From: CAZJYC01 sp964550165
GTDB lineage: Bacteria; Acidobacteriota; Aminicenantia; Aminicenantales; Aminicenantaceae
DNA: 19,091 bases
Direction: 5' to 3'
Assembly (NCBI GenBank): GCA_964550165.1
Contig: CAZJYC010000047.1
Span: 1-19,091 of the forward strand
The notes below the pieces were generated by a model, which did no database searches, was not told where the DNA came from, and was given only the letters and a program-made list of their open reading frames with translations. This document shows, in pieces, positions 7,485-15,268 of the stretch. Both the position numbers and the translations under genes were made by a program. Position 1 is the first letter of the stretch. Each line of letters begins with the position of its first letter.

Positions 7485-8015
7485 ATGGTCTTTCAGGGAA
7501 GAGTCTGGATTTTCAAGGGCGACGATATCAACACAGACCTCATCTACCCCGGAAAATACACCTACGAGCCTCTCAAGCCTGAAGAGCAGGCCAAGCATGC
7601 CATGGAGGATTATGACAGCGAATTTGCCAAACAGGTGAGAAGGCACGATATCGTTGTGGCGGGAAAATATTTTGGCTGCGGCTCGTCCCGGGAGCAGGCT
7701 GTGACTTCCCTTAAATATGCCGGAGTGGACGCTGTTGTCGCCAAATCATTCGCCCGTCTCTTCTACCGGAATGCCATAAACTCTGCCCTGGCTGTGATCG
7801 AATGCCCAGAAGTCGTCGAGGCTGCAATTGATAAGACAGCCAAGCAAGGCTCCAGGCTGACAAACCTTGAGATGAAAATCAACCTGGCCGAGGGCAAGAT
7901 CCTTCTCGGATCTCAGGAATTTTCTTTCCCATCCTGGAACGAACAGGCTATGCTCATCTTTAAAGCCGGAGGCCTTGTCGAATACACTCGACAGAAACTC
8001 AAACAAAAATCCTAA
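7485..8015 (+). CDS. Aconitase-superfamily hydro-lyase, small subunit (LeuD type)
   Basis: 176 residues from the ATG at 7485, one base after the large-subunit stop. It has the swivel-domain marks: GDDINTDLIYPGKY at 12-25, KYFGCGSSREQA at 61-72 and AKSFARLFYRNAIN at 86-99, with the GSSR residues that bind substrate carboxylates. The loop after Tyr25 (TYEPLKP), which in this family helps set substrate choice, is not the common LeuD YLRT/YLVY form, so leucine synthesis should not be assumed. It is the partner of the preceding large subunit and appears to be the last gene of the operon. Compared with the small domain of the fused enzyme it is a clear but distant paralogue. Confidence 0.9.
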   Translation: MVFQGRVWIFKGDDINTDLIYPGKYTYEPLKPEEQAKHAMEDYDSEFAKQVRRHDIVVAGKYFGCGSSREQAVTSLKYAGVDAVVAKSFARLFYRNAINSALAVIECPEVVEAAIDKTAKQGSRLTNLEMKINLAEGKILLGSQEFSFPSWNEQAMLIFKAGGLVEYTRQKLKQKS

Positions 8016-8061
8016 GGAAGAATCCTCAAGATTATCTGATGACGCCTCAAATCCTAACGCT

Positions 8062-8232
8062 TCTTCCTGCCATATCATCAATAGAGCCATAGAGGGCGTT
8101 GGCGCCACACGGAGATTTTCTGCGGTTCGCTGGGGAGTGGGAGGAGAGATAGTCACAGCCTGGATATTAACCTTTCCTTTCTGCGGACTTATCGCCTACA
8201 CGGTGACCAAGCTGGCCATGCTCATTTTTTGA
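8062..8232 (+). pseudogene. Remnant of the C-terminus of a PiT-family inorganic phosphate transporter
   Basis: The reading frame ending with TGA at 8230-8232 encodes GVGATRRFSAVRWGV, then EIVTAWILTFP and a hydrophobic tail. This matches the last two blocks of PiT transporters, where a GVGATRRLSAVRWGV loop is followed by a final membrane helix with AWILTIP. The preceding SSCHIINRAIE looks like a mutated STTHTIxGAI block. A full PiT has about 330-500 residues; only about 56 are present, and no start or RBS belongs to them. The frame runs out into the 3' end of the small-subunit gene, so everything upstream of about 8062 has been lost or replaced. It is a gene relic, not a functional small protein. 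Confidence 0.7.
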
Positions 8233-8414
8233 TTGAAAAGCCGTTCTTTAAATCCTCTTGCCTCTCGCTCAAGAAAGATTCTCGGCAAGACTCTGACTCC
8301 ATATTTTGCCTGACTTTTTACAGTATCTAGTCTTTCCGGGTGAGAAAAAAAGCGAGTTATCCATCCCTAAAATCATCGCTAAAGAGTATTGTTAAACTTT
8401 TTTTAATCAGGCAT

Positions 8415-8456
8415 AAATAATAGACGAAAATGCTAAATAACTTTCCGCTATTATTT
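8415..8456. repeat. AT-rich inverted repeat
   Basis: AAATAATAG at 8415-8423 is perfectly inverted as CTATTATTT at 8448-8456. Pairing extends inward to 13 of 15 positions around a 12-base loop. It lies between the two gene relics and could be a hairpin, a protein site or part of a decayed mobile element. Confidence 0.45.
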
Positions 8457-8610
8457 TCGAAAAGAGAGCTTTGTCTGATCAGTGGAGTGGCGCGACGCTT
8501 TAACAGAAATCATCGTCAGAATGAGGAGCCCAGACGAAGAAGAGAAAAGCGGAGAAGGCCGGGGCAGGGGCGACTGGCGCTTTCTCCTTGGTCCTCATGA
8601 ACTCTGAAGC

Positions 8611-8739
8611 GACGTCCATACCAAGAATACAGAAGAAGCTCTGAGGAAAAGCGAAGCTAAATACAGATTTCTTATCGACATCTCAAAAGGGATCATCCTT
8701 ATCATCAGCAAAAAAGGAAGGATTCTCTTCGGATTCTGG
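8611..8739 (+). pseudogene. Remnant of a PAS-domain sensor protein
   Basis: After an in-frame TGA at 8605-8607, the frame reads TEEALRKSEAKYRFLIDISK, then GIILIISKKGRILF. This is the typical linker helix and first strands of a PAS domain in bacterial sensor kinases (xALRxSExKYRxLIExSxDxIxxxxxxGRILF). The homology stops near 8739, where unrelated palindromic sequence begins. There is no start codon with RBS and no kinase domain. It appears to be a scrap of a histidine kinase or other sensor. The match is short but characteristic. Confidence 0.5.
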
Positions 8740-8745
8740 ACGTCA

Positions 8746-8794
8746 GCATTTGGATTTTCAATTCTGAAAGAGATCCGAATGCCGGCATTCGGAT
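8746..8794. repeat. 22-bp perfect palindrome with a related upstream half-site
   Basis: Bases 8773-8794 form a perfect 22-bp palindrome centred on CCGG, with half-site ATCCGAATGCC. A third, one-mismatch copy of the half-site in inverted orientation (GCATTTGGAT) lies at 8746-8755. The palindrome ends 95 bp before the racemase gene. It may be a regulator site, a terminator stem without a T-run, or the end of a small repeat element that cut the PAS relic. Confidence 0.6.
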
Positions 8795-8889
8795 TTAGAG
8801 ACGGTTTCAATTCTTGTGTAGGAAAAAGGGGAGTATTTTGTTATTGTTGGTAAGGCGATTCGTCATATGTTTTAACTCGGGAGGATAAC

Positions 8890-9597
8890 ATGAGAACCAT
8901 CGGCATGATCGGCGGGATGAGCTGGGAATCCACTTTGGAATACTATCGCATTGTCAATGAGGAGGTGAAAAAAAAGCTGGGCGGATTCCACTCGGCCAAA
9001 TGTTTTCTGTATTCAGTGGATTTTGAGGAGGTGGAAAGACTCCAACATCAAGGTCAATGGGGTCTGTTGACACAGTTGATGATCTCTGCTGCCCGAAACG
9101 TGGAAAGGGCGGGTGCAGATTTTTTGCTCATCTGCACCAACACCATGCACAGGATGGCCGATGAGGTTCAGTCTGCCATCCACATTCCCCTTTTGCACAT
9201 TGTGGACGTGACGGCCGAGGCCATCAAAGCGAAGGGGCAAATCCGGGTTGGACTCCTGGGCACCAAATTCACCATGGAGCAGGATTTTTACAAAGGAAGA
9301 CTGCAAGATAAATATGGGCTTGAAGTGTTAATCCCAAGCGAAGAGGAAAGACAGATTATTCATGACATTCTTTACAGTGAACTGTGTCTCGGGAAGGTCA
9401 AGGAGCTTTCTAAAAACAAATTCAAAGCCATCATACACAACCTGATCGAAAAGGGAGCCCAAGGCGTGATTCTCGGTTGCACCGAGATACCTTTGATCGT
9501 CAACCAGAAAGACTACAAAATTCCTCTTTACGATACAACTGCGCTCCATGCTCAAGCCGCTGTGGAGTATGCGATCCGGCACGACAGAAAGAGCTAA
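8890..9597 (+). CDS. Aspartate/glutamate racemase family protein
   Basis: 235 residues, the usual length for the Asp/Glu racemase (AspR/YgeA) group. It begins MRTIGMIGGMSWEST, the family start with a Gly-rich turn. The two catalytic cysteines are C82 in LLICTNTMH and C197 in ILGCTEIPL, with CTNTMH and GCTEIPL as signatures. The enzyme would interconvert L- and D-amino acids, probably aspartate, without cofactor, in the cytoplasm. GGGAGG lies six bases before the ATG. A weak promoter-like pair (TTGTTG at 8844-8849, TATGTT at 8866-8871) precedes it. It stands alone, convergent with the DUF378 gene. Hydantoin or arylmalonate relatives share the fold but have different motifs around the cysteines; aspartate racemase is the best call. 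Confidence 0.9.
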   Translation: MRTIGMIGGMSWESTLEYYRIVNEEVKKKLGGFHSAKCFLYSVDFEEVERLQHQGQWGLLTQLMISAARNVERAGADFLLICTNTMHRMADEVQSAIHIPLLHIVDVTAEAIKAKGQIRVGLLGTKFTMEQDFYKGRLQDKYGLEVLIPSEEERQIIHDILYSELCLGKVKELSKNKFKAIIHNLIEKGAQGVILGCTEIPLIVNQKDYKIPLYDTTALHAQAAVEYAIRHDRKS

Positions 9598-9675
9598 CCT
9601 CAAGACAAAGTATGGTCTTCCGTTCCTCTCTCTGCGCAGCGGCCTTGCCTGCCGCACCGAAAAGTTATTTTTTCT

Positions 9676-9698
9676 TATGAATAGGCGATATTCATAAA
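9676..9698. terminator. Possible bidirectional terminator between convergent genes
   Basis: TTATGAATA (9676-9684), five bases, TATTCATAA (9690-9698) form a perfect 9-bp stem in the 109-bp gap between the convergent racemase and DUF378 genes. T-rich sequence precedes it on the plus strand. The stem is AT-rich, so termination strength is doubtful. A GC-rich stem (GCGGC/GCCGC, 9639-9655) lies just upstream. Confidence 0.45.
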
Positions 9699-9706
9699 CA
9701 GCGAAA

Positions 9707-9913
9707 TTACTTCTTACAGAGTCTGACCAGGATCCATATGCCATAAATCGCAGCCACGCCGACGAGGATGTAGACGATGCGCGATATGATGGTCATATCG
9801 CCGAAGATCGCCCTGACCAGGTCAAACTTGAACACGCCGACCAGGCCCCAGTTCAAACCCCCGATGATCATCAGGATCATCGCGATCCAATCCAACACAT
9901 TCAGCTTTGCCAT
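9707..9913 (-). CDS. DUF378-family small membrane protein
   Basis: 68 residues with two hydrophobic helices (about 10-27 and 43-63). The first contains LMIIGGLNWGLVG, the hallmark of DUF378 proteins, and the second VYILVGVAAIYGI. A GGGAGG-type ribosome site lies a few bases before the ATG on the minus strand. Function is unknown; the family is found in many bacteria as a stand-alone inner-membrane protein. It lies downstream of the GH43 gene on the same strand, but 220 bp away, so it is probably expressed separately. Confidence 0.85.
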   Translation of the reverse strand: MAKLNVLDWIAMILMIIGGLNWGLVGVFKFDLVRAIFGDMTIISRIVYILVGVAAIYGIWILVRLCKK

Positions 9914-9994
9914 TTTTTTACCTCCCTTTTTTTATTCGAGTTACAAGGGATGGAGAGTTCCGTTAACGGCTCGTCAGAAGGAGATGATACTCTC

Positions 9995-10020
9995 AACTGG
10001 GCTTTCCCCTCCTCCCAGTT
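9995..10020. repeat. Hairpin between the GH43 and DUF378 genes
   Basis: AACTGGG (9995-10001) and CCCAGTT (10014-10020) are perfectly inverted around 12 bases. On the minus strand the loop is purine-rich, containing GGAGGAGGGG. It lies 114 bp after the GH43 stop and 82 bp before the DUF378 start. It could be an mRNA leader hairpin or a weak terminator. A 10-bp palindrome CCGTTAACGG at 9960-9969 is nearby. Confidence 0.35.
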
Positions 10021-10133
10021 CGTCAAATCATATATCACGACGAAATAGAATGTCAAGTCGTAGAGCCGCCCATCAGATATCTTTGTCATTGAAACAGGTC
10101 CCTAATCGGCTATTCCGCTTGCCCATACACATT

Positions 10134-11450
10134 TCAATCGAATCTTAACCAATCAATGGCAAAAAGATCCCGCCCTTTTCCATAGAACTGCAACCATAAG
10201 GCATGGATACCGGTGACGTTTTTAACGTCAAACGTCAATTGTTGCCATTTCATTTGCCCTTTAGATGCCCTGATATCAATATCGGCAATTTTATTGTGCC
10301 AGGGCTTATCGAGGGACACGATAATTCTGCCGCCATCAGCACCTGCTGCGACTCTAAGTGTCATGCTTTTTACGTCTTGCCTGAAATGGATGTACTTGAA
10401 AACAGCGCGGTCACCGTTTTTAATATGGAAGAGCGCTTCGTTTTTTGGCTCAAATGCCTGAATTCTCACATTCCCATACAATAGGCAAGCGCGTTCGGCG
10501 TCAATGTGGGAAGTAGCATCAAGGGGATCTCCGGCGCCCTGGGAGGTCATTTCAACTTCCGTGATGGAGCCATCTGGATTAAAATGAATCGGCTCAACAC
10601 AGGCTTTTCGCATAGTCTTGCAGCCGTGCGTGGACCGGTGGTAAAACACATACCACTTGCCTTTAAACTCAACAATCGACCCGTGATTATTCCAGTTGCC
10701 CGGGTTGCAGTGGTCATTGTCAATGATAACGCCGCGGTAGGTGTAGGGACCGAATGGAGAGGTGCTGGTGGCATAGCCAATACACGTCGGCATTTCCGCA
10801 CGACTCAGGTCGGCGTAAACGAGGTAATACATGCCGTTGCGTTTGGCAAGATAGGCGCCTTCATGAAAATGATGCTCGCTTTCCGTTAAAACATTATCTT
10901 TTAACGTTGCCAGATCCAGCTCGCGCATATTGGATTTCATTTTTGCCATTTTCAGGCTGAATTGCCCCCAGAGATAGTAAGCCTGGCCATCATCATCGAT
11001 AAATAAGGAAGGATCAATCTGGTCGAAGCCGCCCAGTTTAAGACGCTGGCCCTCGGCGAACGGGCCCGTCGGACTCACCGAAGTTGCCACTCCTTGCGCA
11101 TCACGCCCAGGTTGACAATAGTAGAGATAAAATATGCCGTTTTTTAAAGCACAATCCGGGGCATAGAGCAGGTTGTCGTTGTAAGGCACCGCATCGCCCT
11201 TGCCCTTTGAGGCGAAGACGTTTTTATGAATCTTCCACCTCTTCAGGTCTTCAGTAACCATGACATGATAGCGCCAGGAGCAATAGGAATCACAGCTTTC
11301 GTCCAGGGAGCCGTAAATATACAATTTACCGTCGGGCCAGACACGCGCAGACGGGTCTGCAATATAAACGCCAGCCGGCGTTATCGGATTCTGTGCAGAT
11401 AAAGCACTGTTTCCGATGATTAAAATCAAAATGAGGATTTTAGATTTCAT
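10134..11450 (-). CDS. Secreted glycoside hydrolase family 43 with C-terminal CBM6-like domain
   Basis: 438 residues. A signal peptide (about 1-19, cut near LSA/Q) has no lipobox Cys, so export to the periplasm or outside is expected. The five-bladed GH43 fold is indicated by YIADPSARV with the general base Asp32, FDQIDPSLFIDDDG with the pKa-tuning Asp146, HFHEGAYL with the acid Glu197 and NNHGSIVEF with a metal-site His256. Residues about 340-438 look like a beta-sandwich carbohydrate module ending AIDWLRFD, as in CBM6. GH43 enzymes release arabinose, xylose or galactose from plant polysaccharides; the exact substrate is not readable. It starts three bases after the GH106-like stop without a clear Shine-Dalgarno, so it is probably translated by coupling. 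Confidence 0.85.
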   Translation of the reverse strand: MKSKILILILIIGNSALSAQNPITPAGVYIADPSARVWPDGKLYIYGSLDESCDSYCSWRYHVMVTEDLKRWKIHKNVFASKGKGDAVPYNDNLLYAPDCALKNGIFYLYYCQPGRDAQGVATSVSPTGPFAEGQRLKLGGFDQIDPSLFIDDDGQAYYLWGQFSLKMAKMKSNMRELDLATLKDNVLTESEHHFHEGAYLAKRNGMYYLVYADLSRAEMPTCIGYATSTSPFGPYTYRGVIIDNDHCNPGNWNNHGSIVEFKGKWYVFYHRSTHGCKTMRKACVEPIHFNPDGSITEVEMTSQGAGDPLDATSHIDAERACLLYGNVRIQAFEPKNEALFHIKNGDRAVFKYIHFRQDVKSMTLRVAAGADGGRIIVSLDKPWHNKIADIDIRASKGQMKWQQLTFDVKNVTGIHALWLQFYGKGRDLFAIDWLRFD

Positions 11451-11453
11451 AGA

Positions 11454-13454
11454 CTACTCAACTTCCCATCGTTCTTTTCCGTGTTTAGTCCGGGGGATGA
11501 CCACCGGTGTTTTGGGAACAAAATCAATGTTGATAAAGGACACCCGGCCCTTTTTATCCACCTTCAACAATAACGATTGATAGGGCGCAAAAGTTAAAGT
11601 AACCGGAATAACTTTTTTACCCAGGGCAACTTGTATTTCCATAACCTCAGTCACGTTACTGAAGGATTGACCGTATTCAAGCGGGAATTTTAATCCCTTT
11701 GCTTTCGGATTTGCGAAAAACAAGTACAGGCCGTTCCGGGTTTGCCGGCACCAGTAGTCCGGAAGAATGGCACCGGATATCAAGGGTTTGATATTTTCCA
11801 TGTCTTGCCAATCCCGTTTAACATTTCCGGCTCTGAGCAGCTCATCACAAAGGTCCTGGTACCGTTTCCCCGACTTCTTAAAGCCCGGCTCCTCTGGCGT
11901 TTTCTTTAAACAAACAGGCAGACCCATTTTTGCCAGCTTGGCGATAATTTCCAGGCTTTTGATATCCATCCATCTGACATCAACATACAATGCCCGGAAG
12001 GCGCAATCGCCCACTCTCAAGAGGCCGTTTTCGTATCTGGCCTGCTGCAGAAAGTCCGAGTTAATCCAGAGCGGCCGATAGCCCTTGAGCTCGTCCGGCA
12101 AATAGACGTATCTTAGCTCATATTCGCCCCAGGCCCAGATGAGTTGTTTGTCTTTGGGCAATTCGCCGGCAATCCAGCTGTCTTCAAGAGGCAAGTAAAC
12201 TGCCACATCGCTATAGGTGATACCTTTTTTCAAAGCTGCGGACACTTTTTGAAGGTAGCGATTAAAGGCCGGAATTTCTGCGGCCAGCGAACCAGAGGGC
12301 CCGACGTGAACGGAAGCATAAAATTTGACTGTATCCTGGCCAACAGGATTGTAGGGCTTGCCGTGCCAGATGATCTGATTCACGCCGTTCGAAAATAACG
12401 CGTCCGCTAACAATTTAAGATCAGCCGTTTGTTCTTCCGCCAGGTGGATGCCAGGCCAACCGTAAACGCACGTAAATGTTTCTGCAGTTACAATTCTTTT
12501 TCCTGACAGGCTGGCGGCAGAAGCGACAAGGTTGGAAAAAGAAGGCTCATACAGCAAGGCTTCGCTTTCGGGGACATCGATAACCGCATAAGCGCTGATA
12601 ATATCACAGGGCGCACCAGAGCATTGGGCGCGGGAGAACGCCCCCAGCTCATGACTTTTCAGGGTAAATGGTTTGTAAAACTCTTCAATAACGTACTCAG
12701 AGAGCAGCTTCATATGATCGAAGCGAACATCCGGATATGGTGAAAAGTTGGAATAAAGGCTTTCGCGAAATTCCGAAAGGCTATAACCAAACCGTTTGAA
12801 AAAGGCGTCTTCAAAGCCAGTTGTGGTGATGAATTTGGTTTCAACCTCCCATGAATCGCAGAACAATCCTGATTTTGATCCTTTCAGGGCCGGCGCCAGC
12901 GCCCTGCCAACCCGATCGGCGTAGTGATAGAACGCGTTCCGGTTTAAATGGTCAATCACCCGTCCTTTTTTGGGATATTCCCACGATCGGCTAATCTCCT
13001 GACGCCATTGAGGGTCGATGCTGTTCATCGTCGCTTCTTGGAACGGCACCTGGCTGTCACCGAATGGCCAGAGGGTGCCAAAAGTAAAGTCGCATCCCAA
13101 TCCCAGACTATCGGCGCATTGTTTGGCATAGCTGACGATTTCAGTCCAGTCTTGACTAAGCCATTCCTGTCTTGGAGTGTAATTCACCGTATCTTTCACC
13201 AGGCTGTTCAACGGATACACCCAGGCAATCTCAACGCCACCGAACCCGTTATTTTTTAGCCAGCGCAAATTATCAACAATAGCGGCTGGATCAATTTCCG
13301 AAGCAAACCACCACCATCGGGTCCACGGGCGGGAATCCCGATAATAATTGATGTTATCCCTTGCGTCCAGTCTTTTCTCCCAACTGTTTTGACAGGAAGA
13401 TAAGAAAAGTGCTGCCAACGCAACTGCTGCACTCCATAAGAAAAGCTTTCTCAT
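11454..13454 (-). CDS. Lipoprotein GH106-like alpha-L-rhamnosidase family protein
   Basis: 666 residues. A lipoprotein signal ends at LSSC with Cys21, so the protein is likely membrane-anchored. The mature start RPWTRWWWFASEIDPAAI, then LKNNGFGGVEIAWVYPL, matches the opening of GH106 rhamnosidase-like proteins (RPRxWWxW, followed by a GGVEI strand of a TIM barrel). CDFTFGTLWPFGD, LFCDSWEVE and RIVTAETFTCVYGWPG also fit barrel strands with acidic catalytic candidates. At 666 residues it is shorter than the ~800-1100 of characterised GH106 enzymes and seems to lack the extra C-terminal beta-sandwich domains. It is paired with the GH43 gene, which suggests attack on a rhamnose- and arabinose-bearing polymer such as rhamnogalacturonan I. 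Family assignment is fairly sure; activity is inferred. Confidence 0.75.
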   Translation of the reverse strand: MRKLFLWSAAVALAALFLSSCQNSWEKRLDARDNINYYRDSRPWTRWWWFASEIDPAAIVDNLRWLKNNGFGGVEIAWVYPLNSLVKDTVNYTPRQEWLSQDWTEIVSYAKQCADSLGLGCDFTFGTLWPFGDSQVPFQEATMNSIDPQWRQEISRSWEYPKKGRVIDHLNRNAFYHYADRVGRALAPALKGSKSGLFCDSWEVETKFITTTGFEDAFFKRFGYSLSEFRESLYSNFSPYPDVRFDHMKLLSEYVIEEFYKPFTLKSHELGAFSRAQCSGAPCDIISAYAVIDVPESEALLYEPSFSNLVASAASLSGKRIVTAETFTCVYGWPGIHLAEEQTADLKLLADALFSNGVNQIIWHGKPYNPVGQDTVKFYASVHVGPSGSLAAEIPAFNRYLQKVSAALKKGITYSDVAVYLPLEDSWIAGELPKDKQLIWAWGEYELRYVYLPDELKGYRPLWINSDFLQQARYENGLLRVGDCAFRALYVDVRWMDIKSLEIIAKLAKMGLPVCLKKTPEEPGFKKSGKRYQDLCDELLRAGNVKRDWQDMENIKPLISGAILPDYWCRQTRNGLYLFFANPKAKGLKFPLEYGQSFSNVTEVMEIQVALGKKVIPVTLTFAPYQSLLLKVDKKGRVSFINIDFVPKTPVVIPRTKHGKERWEVE

Positions 13455-13663
13455 AAGGTACCTTACAAGCTATTCAGAAAATTGAGTTATTGGCGCCTCT
13501 CATAACTGGTTTTTCCCGATGTATGCCAGTGCCCTATTAGTCCCTGCCATTGGATTGCAATTTCCCGTTTTTTATCTGCCCGAAGATAATTCATTTCTTT
13601 CAATTCTTCAAGTCCCGTTTAAATTTTTTTTTGTGCTAAATTTTTTCTCTCATCCCTTCAGAC

Positions 13664-14830
13664 CTATTTTTCTAAAATTTTATATTGATAATAAGTCGGC
13701 GTGTTACGCTCCCAGATGAAAAGGATATCGCCGAAAATTCTAATTCCATGAGCATGATGATTCAGGGGAATTCCCCCAAGAAGGATTCCGTCAGGGCTAT
13801 AAACCTCCAGCTTGTATATATCCATCTTCTCAATTTTAGGCTCAATTCTCTCCCGGACGACTCCTCCGACAGAGAGGGTGGACCCCATCTCTTCTTTGCT
13901 CATCTGCCGATTCAAGGTTATCACCCAGATTCTTCCCTGCCCGTCCACTGAGACTCCGCTCGAAACCATGTTCATCGTGGGCGCTTGAATGGCGGTGCCT
14001 TTCTCGTCTCGACGGATAAAACCTCTGTCAATCACCTCCGTCCCGTAGTTCAGGATTCTGTCTGCTCTCCAGAGCAGCGTTCCCTCTGGAGAATACTTTT
14101 CGATACGGTTCTGCCACATGAAACTGAGACAGATGTTCTCTTCCGGGTCCAGATCAAGATAAAAACGGTTGGCGTGCGAGTTGACATTCAGGTCTTTGTA
14201 ATCTCTCATTTCTCCGAACGCGTCTTTCACATTTCCGTCCCAATCCACAACCTCGATGAATTTGGGAAGCTTCTTTTTCTCCATTAAGGCTCTGAGTCCA
14301 TAATTCACGCCCATGACCAGCAAACCGGATTTCAATGAACGAATCAGATTCTGGGCATAGGTCGTAAACTTCAGGGTTTTCTCTGTTTTCCCTTCGGAGT
14401 TGAGCACCTGGATTCTCAAATTTCCGGAATCAAAAACATAAAGATGGCCATGATCATCGATGTCGATGGAGCAGGGAAAACGAAATTCCTCCGGACCCTG
14501 TCCCGGCCTCCCGATGGATTTGATGAATTTTCCCTCGGAATTGAGCTTTTGAATCCTGTTGTTGCCGGAATCCAGGATGTACATATTCCCGGCCGAATCA
14601 AGGACTATATCCTAAGGAGCGTTGAACGCCAGATTTTCATCCTCAACATCAAGCCCACCGATCGTTCTTATCAATTCCAGTCGAACCTCGGGGCTGTTTC
14701 CCCACTTCCCTCCCCTCTCGTTGTGTATGACCCGAACACGGTTTACGGTCTCAACCTTCTGCGCAGCGGCAAAGGGAAGGATAAAAACAAAACCCAAAAA
14801 CAGAACCAAAAATCTCCGGAGTCTCTTCAT
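13664..14830 (-). pseudogene. Secreted NHL-type (6-bladed) beta-propeller protein interrupted by an in-frame TAG
   Basis: A GGAGGAGGG ribosome site precedes ATG at 14830. The first 72 codons encode a signal peptide (about 1-23, cut AAA/Q) and the usual start of this family. Codon 73 (14612-14614) is TAG. The same frame then continues DIVLDSAGNMYILDSGNN and GHLYVFDSGNLRIQVLNSEG, two NHL-like blades, for 315 more codons to a stop at 13664. No frameshift is involved: before and after the TAG the blade pattern is continuous (FNAP-stop-DIVLDSAGN). Intact, it would be a 388-residue periplasmic or surface propeller, probably for binding; function unknown. A point nonsense mutation or a sequence error is likely. 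An internal ATG at 14584 would give a propeller without export signal. Confidence 0.8.
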
Positions 14831-14899
14831 TCCCTCCTCCTTTTAATCCTTATTCATACAGACCCATTCAATTTCCATCAACGAAGTTTCATGCGGAAT

Positions 14900-14921
14900 A
14901 CGTTTCTGCGCTTAGAAACGT
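14900..14921. promoter_or_regulatory. Operator-like inverted repeat upstream of the propeller gene
   Basis: ACGTTTCT (14900-14907), six bases, AGAAACGT (14914-14921): a perfect 8-bp inverted repeat 70 bp before the propeller start codon. Size and spacing fit a dimeric repressor site or a small hairpin in the leader. No matching regulator gene is in the window. Confidence 0.4.
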
Positions 14922-15118
14922 TTAATAACATGATTCAGGTTAAATTTTTCGATCAAGGAACTATCATTGGCATCTTTGGTATCCTTGTTATTGCCGCTAA
15001 CAAGCGACGGTAGAATGGTATCATATCAGGATGTTTGTCGGAAAGCTATGCGACCTGAGCGGCACTCAGGACAACGCGCTTTGTCTCCATATCCAAGTGG
15101 TCATCAACTCCTGTTGAC

Positions 15119-15268
15119 TCTCTGAAAGAAAGAGTCGGTCTCCTCCAAGGTTTCCTCCGGCCCATCATAAAGCAAGTCGTAGAACGCTATTTGGACTGTG
15201 GCAATCCACGCTGCGGGTTTGCCCGCATCCGCTGTCCCGACTGTGGGGAAGAAAGGCTTTTGATGTTC
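15119..15268 (+). pseudogene. IS91-type transposase N-terminal zinc-binding fragment
   Basis: The open frame through this stretch reads GFLRPIIKQVVERYLDCG, then CGFARIRCPDCGEERLLMF. This is the start of IS91-family transposases, with a zinc-binding pattern (CGxxxxGFARxRCPDCGxExLLxFSC). Directly after LLMF the expected FSCKxRxFCPSC block is missing and the frame becomes unrelated. Upstream, the first 20-30 residues may be present in another frame around 15050-15118. About 50 of some 300-400 residues survive, so this is a relic. It sits just before the foreign-looking kinase. Confidence 0.7.

Larger units (their letters stand above)
8016..8889. other. Long non-coding stretch with gene remnants and inverted repeats
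   Basis: 874 bp without an intact gene. It holds a PiT transporter remnant (8062-8232), an AT-rich inverted repeat (8415-8456), a PAS-domain remnant (8611-8739), a 22-bp palindrome with a related half-site (8746-8794) and the leader of the racemase gene. I see nothing recognisable in 8233-8414 and 8457-8610. Confidence 0.6.

Noticed and set aside
1231..8015. Leucine or lysine (aminoadipate) biosynthesis operon
   Set aside because: The isomerase-type and dehydrogenase genes would fit, but no isopropylmalate or homocitrate synthase is seen and citrate lyase CitD-E-F has no place there. It remains an alternative only if upstream genes show it.
9901..10089. 62-residue minus-strand ORF between GH43 and DUF378
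   Set aside because: It overlaps the DUF378 start, has no family resemblance and no convincing ribosome site.
13519..13719. Plus-strand ORF in the gap beyond the GH106-like gene
   Set aside because: It is hydrophobic by AT-rich chance composition, runs into the propeller 3' end and has no ribosome site.
14612..14614. TAG decoded as pyrrolysine or other recoding
   Set aside because: No recoding signal or Pyl genes are visible, and TAG is used as an ordinary stop in nearby genes.
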